Made by a program: the position numbers and the translations under genes. 64,000 nucleotides of DNA from contig NZ_SHLX01000033.1 in the NCBI RefSeq assembly GCF_004764705.1, positions 1 through 64,000 on the forward strand, given 5' to 3'. Below, piece by piece: positions 8,658 through 17,258 of the stretch. The notes under the pieces are model-generated. The model searched no databases and had not been told where the DNA came from. It saw only the letters and a list, made by a program, of their open reading frames with translations. Position 1 is the stretch's first letter, and the number at the start of each line of letters is the position of its first letter. This DNA comes from Paenibacillus cymbidii (GTDB lineage: Bacteria > Bacillota > Bacilli > Paenibacillales > NBRC-103111).

Positions 8658-10631
8658 TTACTCCCCGAGCGCTTTTTTGCCCGCTTCCAGCAGGGCGATG
8701 ATCCGGTCCGTATCGTACGTGCAGCCTTTCCACGTCCCGCCGCTTACCGCTTGCAGCGCCGCCCACAGCCGGGTGTCGTCCGGCAGGTCGACGTCCGGCG
8801 CCAGTCCCGGATGCGGCTCGCGCGCCGCCAGCACGGCGGCCCCTTCTTGCGGCGTATACGTCCGGTCTGCCTCGCCGACAAAATCGACGCGCCCTTCGAG
8901 CCGGCGCAAGTCGATGGCGATTTCGACAAGGTCGCCGTCGCGCAGTTTGCCGATCGGGCCGCCGGCCAGCGCTTCCGGGCCGGCGTGGCCGATGCACACG
9001 CCGGTCGATACGCCGGAAAACCGCGCGTCGGTAATCAGCGATACGTGTTTGCCGTAAGAAAGATGCTTCAGCGCGGAGGTCAGCTGATACGTTTCCTCCA
9101 TGCCGGTGCCGGAAGGGCCGCGCCCGATCAGCGCCATGATGTCGCCGGCGACGATGCCGCCGGACTTGATCGCGGCGATCGCGCTTTTCTCCGTCGTGAA
9201 CACTTTGGCGCGGCCGCGATGCACGTAGACGCCGTCTTCGCCGACGATCGACGGATCGATTGCGCCCGACTTGATGACCGCGCCTTCTGGCGCCAGATTG
9301 CCCACCGGAAATGTCAGCGTGGACGCCATTCCCCGCTCCTTCGCCCGCTCCGGGCTGAGGATGACATCGTCCGGATCGATCCCGTCCTCCTCAAGCAGCC
9401 GGCGGCGCACGAGCTGCCGGCGCTCCGACGATTCCCACCAATCGAGAGAGGCGCCCAGCGTTTGCCCCGTCGCCGTCAGCACCGATTCGTCGAGCAGCCC
9501 AAGCCGCCGCAAATGCAGCATCGCTTCCGGCACGCCGCCGGCGAGAAACACCCGCACCGTCGGGTGATAGTCGGGGCCGTTCGGCAGCACGCTGACAATG
9601 CGGGGAACGGCCCGGTTCACTTCGATCCAGTCGTCGACCGTAGGCACGCGGCAGCCGGCGGCAAACGCCAGCGCAGGGATATGCAGCAGCAGGTTGGTCG
9701 AGCCGCCGAACGCCGCGTGCACGACCATGGCGTTGCGAATCGCGCCGTCGGTGACGATGTCGCGCATGCGAATGCCCGCCGCCTCCATCGTCATAGCCGC
9801 GCGGGCGGATTGCCGCGCGATCTCTTCCCAGATCGGCTGGCCGGAAGGCGCCAAAGCCGCATGCGGCACCGTCATGCCGAGCGCTTCGGCCACCACCTGC
9901 GCCGTCGCCGCGGTGCCGAGAAACTGGCAGCCGCCGCCCGGCGTGGCGCAAGCGCGGCAGCCGAGGTCCGCGGCTTCCTGCAGCGTCAACTCGTCGTTCG
10001 CGTAGCGGGCGCCGATCGTCTGGATTTTGCCGGCGTCTTCGCCGTTCGTCGGCGGCAAAGTGACGCCGCCCGGCACGATGACGCACGGCAAATCGCGCAT
10101 CGCCGCCAAAGCGATCATCATCGCCGGCAACCCTTTGTCGCAGGTGGCGACGCCGATGACCGCCCGGCGAGTCGGCAGCGAACGAATCAGCCGGCGCAGC
10201 ACGATCGCCGCGTCGTTACGGTACGGCAGCGAATCGAACATGCCGGTCGTGCCTTGCGAGCGGCCGTCGCACGGGTCGCTGACGTAACCGGCGAAAGGCA
10301 CGCCGCCCATGGCGCCGATTTGTTCCGCCGCGGCTTTCATCAGCAGCCCGACCTCCCAGTGGCCGGTATGATAACCGAGCGCTACGGGCGTCCCGTCTTC
10401 GCCGCGGATGCCTCCTTGCGTGCTGAGGATCAGCACTTGTTTGCCCATCAGCCGGGTGGGGCTCCAGCCCATGCCGACATTTTGCGTCAGCCCGAACAAG
10501 TCGCCGCTCGGCGCATGACGCAGCATGTCCGGCGTAAGCGGCAGCGAGCCGGAAGGACCCGCGGCATGCGTCCGAATGCGAAACATATCGTCCCGATGCG
10601 ATCCCATTATCTCGTGAATTGGATGATTCAT
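8658..10631 (-). CDS. yjhG: D-xylonate dehydratase, YjhG/YagF type (IlvD/Edd family)
   Basis: This 657-residue protein matches the E. coli YjhG/YagF group along its length as I recall it. Shared motifs include PSGDLFG near the N-terminus, VSDPCDGR, GTTGMFDSLPYRNDA, CDKGLPA, GGGCQFLGTA and SYGKHVSLITDARFSGVSTG. The cysteines in DPCDGR, CDKG and GGGCQFLG are the expected ligands of the iron-sulfur cluster. The family dehydrates D-xylonate to 2-dehydro-3-deoxy-D-pentonate in oxidative xylose degradation, and related sugar acids are possible. No xylose dehydrogenase or aldolase gene is adjacent, so the pathway partners must lie elsewhere. A 17-nt palindrome sits just upstream of the start (10651-10667). 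The gene ends facing the glycosidase gene. Confidence 0.9.
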   Translation of the reverse strand: MNHPIHEIMGSHRDDMFRIRTHAAGPSGSLPLTPDMLRHAPSGDLFGLTQNVGMGWSPTRLMGKQVLILSTQGGIRGEDGTPVALGYHTGHWEVGLLMKAAAEQIGAMGGVPFAGYVSDPCDGRSQGTTGMFDSLPYRNDAAIVLRRLIRSLPTRRAVIGVATCDKGLPAMMIALAAMRDLPCVIVPGGVTLPPTNGEDAGKIQTIGARYANDELTLQEAADLGCRACATPGGGCQFLGTAATAQVVAEALGMTVPHAALAPSGQPIWEEIARQSARAAMTMEAAGIRMRDIVTDGAIRNAMVVHAAFGGSTNLLLHIPALAFAAGCRVPTVDDWIEVNRAVPRIVSVLPNGPDYHPTVRVFLAGGVPEAMLHLRRLGLLDESVLTATGQTLGASLDWWESSERRQLVRRRLLEEDGIDPDDVILSPERAKERGMASTLTFPVGNLAPEGAVIKSGAIDPSIVGEDGVYVHRGRAKVFTTEKSAIAAIKSGGIVAGDIMALIGRGPSGTGMEETYQLTSALKHLSYGKHVSLITDARFSGVSTGVCIGHAGPEALAGGPIGKLRDGDLVEIAIDLRRLEGRVDFVGEADRTYTPQEGAAVLAAREPHPGLAPDVDLPDDTRLWAALQAVSGGTWKGCTYDTDRIIALLEAGKKALGE

Positions 10632-10650
10632 AGCACTCGCGCCTCAATTC

Positions 10651-10667
10651 GTTTGATATTATCAAAC
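10651..10667. promoter_or_regulatory. Perfect 17-nt palindrome, putative operator of the dehydratase gene
   Basis: GTTTGATATTATCAAAC is an inverted repeat of 8-nt arms around one central base, 20 nt upstream of the yjhG start codon. Its length and TTTGATA core look like a LacI- or GntR-family operator rather than a terminator, since there is no GC-rich stem. Its position between promoter and start fits repression relieved by a sugar acid. The cognate regulator is not identified. Confidence 0.6.
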
Positions 10668-10910
10668 ACAGTTTTGAAAATTTTATTCTATCACCCTACT
10701 CTACCATGCGCCCCCTGGGCTATCAAGCCAAACTGCTGCCGCGACCGCCTGACGAAGTATGCAGGCTCCTTTATGTTCAAGTACCCGATCTTGCAGCCGC
10801 AAGCGACGATTAAATGATTGAAAATATAGCATGTGAATTTTTTCCATCAATTTCTGTCCAAAAAGCGGTCCCCCCATCCGGAAGGGTGCTCCATCAGAAG
10901 CCCCCTCCGC

Positions 10911-11105
10911 AAATAGGCCATCATTTATTGCCTATTTCCTCAAAAGGCGGAGGCAGCAAAGAAATAGCCAGCGAAATCACTGGCTATTCGGCAGAAAAGC
11001 TCGATGAAAGGGGTATTGGCAAGGGAATAAGCCATTTTTCATGGGCTATTTTGGAGGGGAGCGTCTATTGTCGGCAAATAGACCATGTTTTCACTGGTTA
11101 TTGTG
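10911..11105. repeat. Full four-hairpin intergenic repeat, permuted order
   Basis: Four hairpin units occur at about 10911, 10961, 11026 and 11076. Unit 1 (AAATAGGC / GCCTATTT arms) and unit 3 (GAATAAGCCAT / ATGGGCTATT) are GGCC-type. Unit 2 (GAAATAGCCAGCG / CACTGGCTATTC) and unit 4 (AAATAGACCA / CACTGGTTATT) are CCAGTG-type. The order is therefore 2-1-2-1 rather than the 2-1-1-2 seen in the copies at 13179, 27555 and 34442, although the spacing of about 50/65/50 nt is retained. It lies in the 537-bp gap between two minus-strand genes. The rest of the gap, 10668-10910 and 11106-11168, shows no gene. Confidence 0.85.
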
Positions 11106-11168
11106 ACAGCAAGGGGGATGATTGCCTCCCACAGCCCGAAAATTGCGACCGAGCGGTGACTCCATTTC

Positions 11169-12119
11169 CTACACGATTCGCCCGAATCCCGCGAACGGAT
11201 CGTCAATGACGATGCGCGCCGCCTCCGTATCGCCGATGCCGCTGTACAGATCGGCTTTGCCGTCCGGGCGCATGACGATGCCCGCGGCGAACGCGCAGTC
11301 GGTCAGAACCGGCTTCTTGGCCGGACCGTCGGGAAAACAATCGCGCGTCGCGATGACGCGGCAGTCGTGCAGCTCCCTCGTCCGCGGATCAATGATGAAC
11401 GACATGTTCATGTAGGCCGAAATTTTCGTGCCGTCTTCCCTCACCGCCGGGTAACCGAGGTGCCCGATCGCCCCGATCAGACCGCTGTCCAGCAAATACG
11501 CCTGGTTGCAGCCTCCCCATTCGTCCGCGGCGAACATCCCTTGAATATAAGGCGCCTGTTCGATCGTTTCCGCCGACAACTGCTCCAGGGAGTCCAGCAC
11601 CGTAAAACCGATCATCGACAAACTTCCGTATTTTTGACGAAGGGTATCGCCTTTCGGCCGCGAAAACACCCCGATGCCGCCACCGGCCATGTCCACCAGA
11701 CGAATGTCTTTCATATGGTCCGGACCCGTGGTGAAATAGCGCAGGTCGTGCAGATCGGTCCCGCGATAGAAATAGCCGTAAAACGTGTCGTAGGTGCCCT
11801 GGAGGAAACGGACATGCGTGCCGCCCAGCACCATTTCGTCGCCGATCCGGGACACGTACGGGTCCTCGAGCTGATAGATCATCGAATCCGGAACGACCGT
11901 CCACTCGTCCGGCCCGCTTGCTTCGAACAGCCGCACCCAGGAGCGGGCCCATTCGTGGCGCCGTTCCAGCCGCCCGTAAATATACCGTTTCCCTTGCCAT
12001 TCGAACGGGATCGAAGTATTGTACACATCGAATCCGTCCGCGCCGCGAAATGTAAGCTTCACACTTTCATAAACCCGTTTGTTTTGCTCGAACGATCGGC
12101 GTTTCTCCACTGCTTGCAT
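11169..12119 (-). CDS. DUF1861-like beta-propeller protein, probable glycoside-processing enzyme
   Basis: The 316-residue soluble protein starts at ATG 12119 behind GAGAGGAGA. It has repeated strand motifs (WQGKRYIYGRLERRHEWARS, IYQLEDPYVSRIGDEMVLGG, and the CFPDGPAKKP segment) that recall the five-bladed propellers of DUF1861 and the related GH43/GH130-type fold. The EDP and HEWARS segments look like the conserved acidic and basic pocket residues of such folds. There is no signal peptide, so it is cytoplasmic. It is divergent from an AraC regulator at 12258, with 138 bp between them, which makes that regulator its probable controller. The family assignment rests on memory of sequence patterns, and the reaction is unknown. 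Confidence 0.6.
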   Translation of the reverse strand: MQAVEKRRSFEQNKRVYESVKLTFRGADGFDVYNTSIPFEWQGKRYIYGRLERRHEWARSWVRLFEASGPDEWTVVPDSMIYQLEDPYVSRIGDEMVLGGTHVRFLQGTYDTFYGYFYRGTDLHDLRYFTTGPDHMKDIRLVDMAGGGIGVFSRPKGDTLRQKYGSLSMIGFTVLDSLEQLSAETIEQAPYIQGMFAADEWGGCNQAYLLDSGLIGAIGHLGYPAVREDGTKISAYMNMSFIIDPRTRELHDCRVIATRDCFPDGPAKKPVLTDCAFAAGIVMRPDGKADLYSGIGDTEAARIVIDDPFAGFGRIV

Positions 12120-12257
12120 CTTTGCCGTCTCCTCTCGGGATATGCTTCCGTTCGCTTATAGAGTAATATGAAAGTAGCCGCGGAGTCTTGCCACATTTTG
12201 ACCGCGTTTCCGCTATTTTGACCTCAAGCCGACAGCGGACCGATGAAGGAGACAACA

Positions 12258-13127
12258 ATGCTGCTGCATACCGAAGGGAAAGCGCCGCAATTGAAAGCCG
12301 CCGTCGGGATCGATCCCGACGTCCAAGCCCATTACCGGTTTATCACCTCGGTTCGCAACACGACGGGCCGGCATACGCACGACTTTTTCGAGCTGTTCCT
12401 CATTATCCGCGGGAGTGTCATGCACTGCATCAACGGCGCCAAAATACGTCTGGCCGAAAACACGCTCGTGTTTATCCGCGATCGCGATATCCATTTCTAT
12501 GAGGAGACGGAGGAAGGCGACTGCCAGTTCCTTAATTTGTCCTTTTACCGCGAAGCGCTGGACGACTTGTTCGCCTACCTTGGCGAAGGGTTTCCGAAGG
12601 AGAAGCTGCTCGCCCCCGAGCTTCCGCCTTCGGTTATGCTGGCGCGGACGGAGACCGAATATGTGCGGGATCGGCTGGAGAAGCTGAATCTGGTTTCCCG
12701 GGCGGACAAGCCGTTCATGAAAGCGCAGGTGAGGGCGCTGCTCGCCGAGCTGTTTACGCGTTACGTGTCGTTGGCGCTGGACGATCCGCTTCCCGGCAAT
12801 CCGCCCGTCTGGCTGCAATCGTTATGCGAGGCGATGACGGGCAAGGAGCATTTTACGGCCGGCACCCCGGCGCTCGTGCGGTTGTCGGGCAAATCCCACG
12901 CCTACCTGTGCAGAGTGTTCAAACGCCACCTTGGCATGACGCCCGTGCAATACGTGAACGGGCTGCGGCTGTCCTATGCGGAGAAGCTGCTGCTCACAAC
13001 CGATATGGAAATCGTCGATGTATGTCTCGAATGCGGGTTTGACAACATGGGCCACTTCTATGATCTGTTCAAACGCCACTACCGTTTGCCGCCCCATGCG
13101 TTTCGCCAAAACCGCCGGTTGCTCTGA
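12258..13127 (+). CDS. AraC-family regulator with N-terminal cupin domain (ChbR-like layout)
   Basis: The 289-residue protein starts at ATG 12258 because AAGGAGA at 12246-12252 is 5 nt upstream; an ATG at 12243 lies before that site. The N-terminal half contains the cupin pattern HTHDFFELFLIIRG, a likely sugar-sensing domain. The C-terminal 100 residues contain two helix-turn-helix motifs ending in the AraC signature MEIVDVCLECGFDNMGHFYD and FKRHYRLPPHAFR. The layout is that of ChbR-type regulators. It is transcribed away from the DUF1861-like gene, and the shared 138-bp region probably holds its binding sites. Confidence 0.87.
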   Translation: MLLHTEGKAPQLKAAVGIDPDVQAHYRFITSVRNTTGRHTHDFFELFLIIRGSVMHCINGAKIRLAENTLVFIRDRDIHFYEETEEGDCQFLNLSFYREALDDLFAYLGEGFPKEKLLAPELPPSVMLARTETEYVRDRLEKLNLVSRADKPFMKAQVRALLAELFTRYVSLALDDPLPGNPPVWLQSLCEAMTGKEHFTAGTPALVRLSGKSHAYLCRVFKRHLGMTPVQYVNGLRLSYAEKLLLTTDMEIVDVCLECGFDNMGHFYDLFKRHYRLPPHAFRQNRRLL

Positions 13128-13178
13128 ACCGGCAAGCCTCCCATGCAACAACGCCGAGTTGACGCTCGGAGAGCATAC

Positions 13179-13373
13179 CCAATAGGCCATAAAAAATGGC
13201 CTATTGGCTCCATTTCAGCCCTGCCGACAAAAATAGCCAGCGAAAACGCTGGCTATTTTGTCCCAATCGGCTCCAAATGGGCCTTTCCAGAGAAATAGCC
13301 AGTGATTTCACTGGCTATTTCGTCACTGCCGCTCGATTTTGGCGGAATAGGCCATAAAACCTGGCTTATTCTC
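13179..13373. repeat. Full four-hairpin intergenic repeat
   Basis: Four hairpins lie between two convergent genes in a 410-bp gap. They are 13179-13207 (CCAATAGGCCAT / ATGGCCTATTGG, loop of five A), 13230-13259 (AAAATAGCCAGCG / CGCTGGCTATTTT, loop AAAA), 13292-13321 (GAAATAGCCAGTGA / TCACTGGCTATTTC) and 13345-13373 (GAATAGGCCA / TGGCTTATTC, imperfect). Start-to-start spacing is about 51, 62 and 53 nt. After the repeat, 13374-13537 contains small GGGGCATTGAGGAGCATT-type direct repeats and no gene. Confidence 0.92.
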
Positions 13374-13537
13374 GCATTGGGGGCATTGAGGAGCATTGAG
13401 GAGCATCGGGGACATCTGAGCGAAGCAGATCGGGAACATCGGCCCGTATCGAGTCGCAACAGCACTCGGCCGCGTGCATCCAGCACGCCCCAGAGCGCGC
13501 CGCACCGCCGCGCCTACCCGCTTACGCCGGGCCGGCA

Positions 13538-14566
13538 TCAATCCCACTTCAACTGCACGCCGAGCGCCTCGTTCTTGCGGTGCAGCAGCAGCTCGTACGC
13601 CTCGTCCGCCCGCTCGGCGGGAAGCGTATGCGTGAGCAGCGGATCCGTCCGCAGCGCTCCTTGCGCAATCATCCGCAGCACGTAGCGGGTGATGTCGTGC
13701 CGCGTGGGCAACCCGTGCCGGCCTTGCCCCGACTCGTGCGCGCCAACGACGGAGATGCACTTGCAGAACAGCAGCTTGTACACGTCGGTCGTCAGCATGC
13801 CGCGGGTGGAGCCGAGCAGCACCACTTGCCCATGGATGCGCACCAGCTCCATGGCGCTGTTGACCAGCTCCGGCACGCCCGTCGCTTCCACGACGATATC
13901 CGGCTCGGCGCCCCAGATCGCCCGGAGCTGTTCCTTGACGTCGGCCCCGCCGTCGTTGTTTACCGCGTGCGGAATGCCGCACGCCTTGGCAACGCCGAGC
14001 CGCATCGGCACCGGATCGATCGCGGCCACCTCCGCGCCGAGAAGGCCGAACAGCTGCGCGGCCAAATTGCCGACCAACCCCATGCCGTAAACGGCGACCT
14101 TCGTGCCGAGCTTCACTTGCGCCTGCACGACGGAAGCCGCGCTGATCGCCGCCAGCCGGGCAAACACCGCGCGCTCCGGAAGCACGCCGTCCGGCACGCG
14201 ATGCAGAATCGAGCGCTCGTGGACGTTCTGCACGTAGTAAGCGGCATGGCGCCCGTCGGAATAAACGATATCGCCCGGCTGCACGCCGCCCGCCTCTCCG
14301 CCTGCCGCAATAACTTCGCCGACGGACGCATAGCCGGGATAAAACGGATACTTGGCGAACGTGTTCGCCGGATCCGCCAACCCGACATGCGTCCCGGTAT
14401 ACAGCGCCAGCTCCGTTCCCGGGCTGAACAGGCTGCGGCTCGTTTTCACCAGCACCTGCCTGCTGCCGATCGCGGACGGCGACAGCTCCTCCGATTCGTA
14501 CGCCAACTCGTACGGAGCGGTAAAACGAACCTTGCGGTTGGATACGGTCGATTGTTTGTCTGACAT
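13538..14566 (-). CDS. Zinc-type medium-chain alcohol/sugar dehydrogenase
   Basis: This 342-residue protein belongs to the medium-chain dehydrogenase superfamily. ATG 14566 is chosen because AGGAGA lies about 9-10 nt upstream; the upstream TTG at 14590 would put that site inside the gene. The N-terminal GroES-like part has the FSPGTELALYTGTH segment and YPGYASVGEV. The Rossmann fold carries the nucleotide-binding motif VYGMGLVGNLAAQL near residue 160. Many such proteins in Paenibacillus sugar loci oxidise sugars or polyols, but the classical GHE zinc motif is not obvious here, so the metal dependence is open. It lies alone between a hairpin repeat and the beta-helix gene. Confidence 0.8.
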   Translation of the reverse strand: MSDKQSTVSNRKVRFTAPYELAYESEELSPSAIGSRQVLVKTSRSLFSPGTELALYTGTHVGLADPANTFAKYPFYPGYASVGEVIAAGGEAGGVQPGDIVYSDGRHAAYYVQNVHERSILHRVPDGVLPERAVFARLAAISAASVVQAQVKLGTKVAVYGMGLVGNLAAQLFGLLGAEVAAIDPVPMRLGVAKACGIPHAVNNDGGADVKEQLRAIWGAEPDIVVEATGVPELVNSAMELVRIHGQVVLLGSTRGMLTTDVYKLLFCKCISVVGAHESGQGRHGLPTRHDITRYVLRMIAQGALRTDPLLTHTLPAERADEAYELLLHRKNEALGVQLKWD

Positions 14567-14798
14567 CGATGAATGTTCTCCTCTCTTCAATGGCTCATTA
14601 CCGATCTTTCACTCCAGCATAATGCCGGCCCCGCATGTCATCCATTGCAACTTTCTCGAATCGCATGCAATATTTTATGAAGTCTCGCGCTCCGGGAGAA
14701 AATGCCGGTCATGCCAAACAACCCCGCGGCCTGGCTGCGGGGGTACGGGGTTGCCTGGCTGCGGGGCTGCGCTTGAATGTCGAACGGCAACGACGGAA

Positions 14799-17006
14799 TC
14801 AGTGGTAGATCCGCACCTCGTTCAAGTAGAAATATTCCGGCGCAGTTTTGACAAGTTGAATGTAGCGGTACGCATTCACGTTCGTCACGATGGCCGACCA
14901 GGTCGACCAGTGCGGGAACGGGCTTCCGTAGCAGCTCAACACGACGTAACCGGACATATCCGAATTATTGGATGCGCGGACCTCAAAATTGCGCCGGGTC
15001 GTCATGTTGTTGATCGTGCCCAGACGGGGAACGATCTCCACTTTTTTGATTCGATATGACGCACCGAGATCGACTTTCCAGCTCGGATAAGTGCCCGCCG
15101 CTCCGTCCGGCGACCAGCCCGCTTCGTCTGTGCTGCCGTCGACCGCCTTGCCCGGGGTGTAGGTAGCGTCATAGGAGGAGCTGGCGGAAGCCGATTTGTT
15201 CAAAGCGACGTTGGCGACGCGGCCCGCGCCGGCGATGATGTCGGCGGCGGTGCCGGACCAGCTGCCGCTTACGTACGTGTTGCCGGTAACGGTATTCGAA
15301 TTGCTGATCGTGCCGAGCGTCGTGTTGTAGTAATTGCCTTGGATCGCGTTGTCGTGATTGGGCGTGTTGTTGCCGTAGAACGCTTTGATCGTGCCGTCCA
15401 GCACGTTATTCTGCACCGTCTTGTTGGCGCTGCCGCCATCGAGGTAGATGCCCACGATCGGATAGGTGCCGTTGTAAACGGACGCCGTTACACTGGCGAT
15501 ATAGTTGTTTTCGATAGAGGAATTCGGCATGTACCCCAAGGTGTAAATGCCTGCCCCGTCGTCATGCAGCTTCATGACGTCGTGCACATAGTTGTACTGG
15601 ACGGCGTTGTATTCCGTGCCGGTATCGGTATCGTCCCACTTCCAACCGATGCTGATGCCGGTGTAGGGCATATCCCTCACTTCGTTGAAATCGATCGACA
15701 TATGGTCGGGACGCGTCGCCAGAATGCCCACCGCATCGGTGTAATATTGTCCTGCTTTCTCGACCAGATTGTTCGAGATGACGTCATAGCTGCTGGTGTC
15801 GGAGTTGAAATAGATGCCGCCGCCGGCCAGATCCGTGAACGTATTGCCGACGACCGTGTTGCGGTACAGGTTGCCGGTAGCGGTCAGGCCGTGCGCGCCG
15901 GTCTGGCGGAATGTGTTGCCCTCGATGCGGACGAAGTTCGCGTTAGCGATTTGCAGCGCCCCGGGCACGGCCTGCCCATTGTCGGTTTGCAGCTCCAGCC
16001 CGGCCTGGTTGTTCAGGTAGCCTTTCGTATTCGGACGCGCCCAGTTCGAATGCTCGAAGGTGATGCCCCGGATCTCGATATGATGCGCAGGGGCCGTCTG
16101 CGTGCCTTCGATCTTCACCAGCGTATCGAGACGCGGGGCGACGACGGTGGCTGTGCTCAGGTTTTCGCCGGAACGGGGGATGTAATACACCGTATCCGCC
16201 GCATCATCCCAGTACCACTCTCCGGGCTCGCTCAGAAACTCGTACGCATTCTCGAAATAATAGTACGTGGTATCCTGATTGAAGTGGTCCAGCACAATGG
16301 AATCTTTCTCCGGCGAAGCGAATGTCAACGTCGCCTCGGAACCGGAAACGGCGTAGCTCGACAACCGCGCGCGTTTCTCGTGCCAGTGGGCGAGCCAGAC
16401 GAACTCGACCTGGCCGAAATTCGACCACGAGGCGATTTCCGAAGCGTTGACCTTGTAACTCGGACTCGTGGAAAGCGCCGTATAATACGGCGCTTTGGTA
16501 GCCGGATCGGCCATGTCCGGCTGACGGGCGCGGACTTCCCGATCTCCGTCCACATACAGCTGACGGAAGGCGGTGGCGACGCCCGTCGCCTTGTAAACCG
16601 AGCGGATCGGATCGTCGAGCGTCCATCCGGCAATGACGTCGCCGCCGCTCAGGACCGGCGTCGCTCCCGCATAATTGCGGTAGATGACCGAATACCCGTT
16701 GCTGCCGGAGTCGCTCGTCCCCAGCGCGAACGTATCGGTCAGCCGGTACGTGCCGTCAAGCAAATTGACGAACAGATTGCCGGTCATGCCCGAAGTCAGC
16801 GTCCGCGCCTTGTCGCGGGCTCCTGTCAGCGAGCAGGGCAGCGACAGGCTGCATGTGCTGCCGCTGCCTGTGGGCGAGGCGTACAAATTGGTCACCGCCG
16901 CATGAGCCGTCTGCGGTTGCGGGACGAACCAACCCAGCAGCGCCAGCGACATCGCCGCCATGACCGCCGCCGCCCGCGACTTTGCTTGTTGTTGCCGTTT
17001 CATCAT
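14799..17006 (-). CDS. Secreted parallel beta-helix protein with C-terminal discoidin domain (paralog 1)
   Basis: The 735-residue product starts with ATGATG at 17006 behind AAAGGATGGTGG. A Sec signal peptide covers about residues 1-36, with cleavage after a TAHA-like site. The next 550 or so residues look like a right-handed beta-helix: N-terminal LYASPTGSGSTCSLSLPCSL and a long run of short strands with N-rich turns (TGNLYRNTVVGNTF, GIYFNSDTSSYDVISNNLVE). The last 140 residues form an F5/8 type C (discoidin) domain, NVALNKSASASSSYD to the C-terminus, a common carbohydrate-binding module. Such proteins are typically polysaccharide lyases or hydrolases. It is closely similar to the protein at 24544-27405 but lacks that protein's two extra C-terminal repeats. 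Its specificity is unknown. Confidence 0.82.
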   Translation of the reverse strand: MMKRQQQAKSRAAAVMAAMSLALLGWFVPQPQTAHAAVTNLYASPTGSGSTCSLSLPCSLTGARDKARTLTSGMTGNLFVNLLDGTYRLTDTFALGTSDSGSNGYSVIYRNYAGATPVLSGGDVIAGWTLDDPIRSVYKATGVATAFRQLYVDGDREVRARQPDMADPATKAPYYTALSTSPSYKVNASEIASWSNFGQVEFVWLAHWHEKRARLSSYAVSGSEATLTFASPEKDSIVLDHFNQDTTYYYFENAYEFLSEPGEWYWDDAADTVYYIPRSGENLSTATVVAPRLDTLVKIEGTQTAPAHHIEIRGITFEHSNWARPNTKGYLNNQAGLELQTDNGQAVPGALQIANANFVRIEGNTFRQTGAHGLTATGNLYRNTVVGNTFTDLAGGGIYFNSDTSSYDVISNNLVEKAGQYYTDAVGILATRPDHMSIDFNEVRDMPYTGISIGWKWDDTDTGTEYNAVQYNYVHDVMKLHDDGAGIYTLGYMPNSSIENNYIASVTASVYNGTYPIVGIYLDGGSANKTVQNNVLDGTIKAFYGNNTPNHDNAIQGNYYNTTLGTISNSNTVTGNTYVSGSWSGTAADIIAGAGRVANVALNKSASASSSYDATYTPGKAVDGSTDEAGWSPDGAAGTYPSWKVDLGASYRIKKVEIVPRLGTINNMTTRRNFEVRASNNSDMSGYVVLSCYGSPFPHWSTWSAIVTNVNAYRYIQLVKTAPEYFYLNEVRIYH

Positions 17007-17225
17007 TCCACCATCCTTTTCATTTGATTGATGTTTCCGCTTTCATTTCGAAGTATATACGGCCGCTCGCGCGCCGAACATGGAAGAAAGACGAAGGTGC
17101 ATGGAGGAAACGCGAAGCTTCGCCGGTTCGACCGACAAGTTTATCCCGCTGCATAAGAAAAGCGTTTTTCGGCATGAACGGGCAGTATCTTCACGTCAGA
17201 TTTTATACGTTCTGATAGGAGCAGG

Positions 17226-17251
17226 AAGGCCGACTGTCGCCAGTCGGCCTT
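17226..17251 (-). terminator. Perfect stem-loop after the binding-protein gene
   Basis: An 11-bp perfect stem (AAGGCCGACTG / CAGTCGGCCTT, loop of four bases) begins 7 nt after the stop codon of the binding-protein gene. There is no clear T-run after it on the minus strand, so it may act as an mRNA-stabilising stem or weak terminator that lets some transcription reach the beta-helix gene downstream. Confidence 0.55.
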
Positions 17252-17258
17252 ACCCGGT

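Noticed and set aside
8592..10817. 741-codon open frame on the plus strand opposite the dehydratase
   Set aside because: It is an antisense shadow of yjhG with no protein motifs.
13179..13373. Regularly spaced repeats as a CRISPR array
   Set aside because: The units are self-complementary, of two types and imperfect, with drifting linkers of 20-35 nt and only four units; there are no cas genes. The pattern is a hairpin repeat, not a CRISPR.
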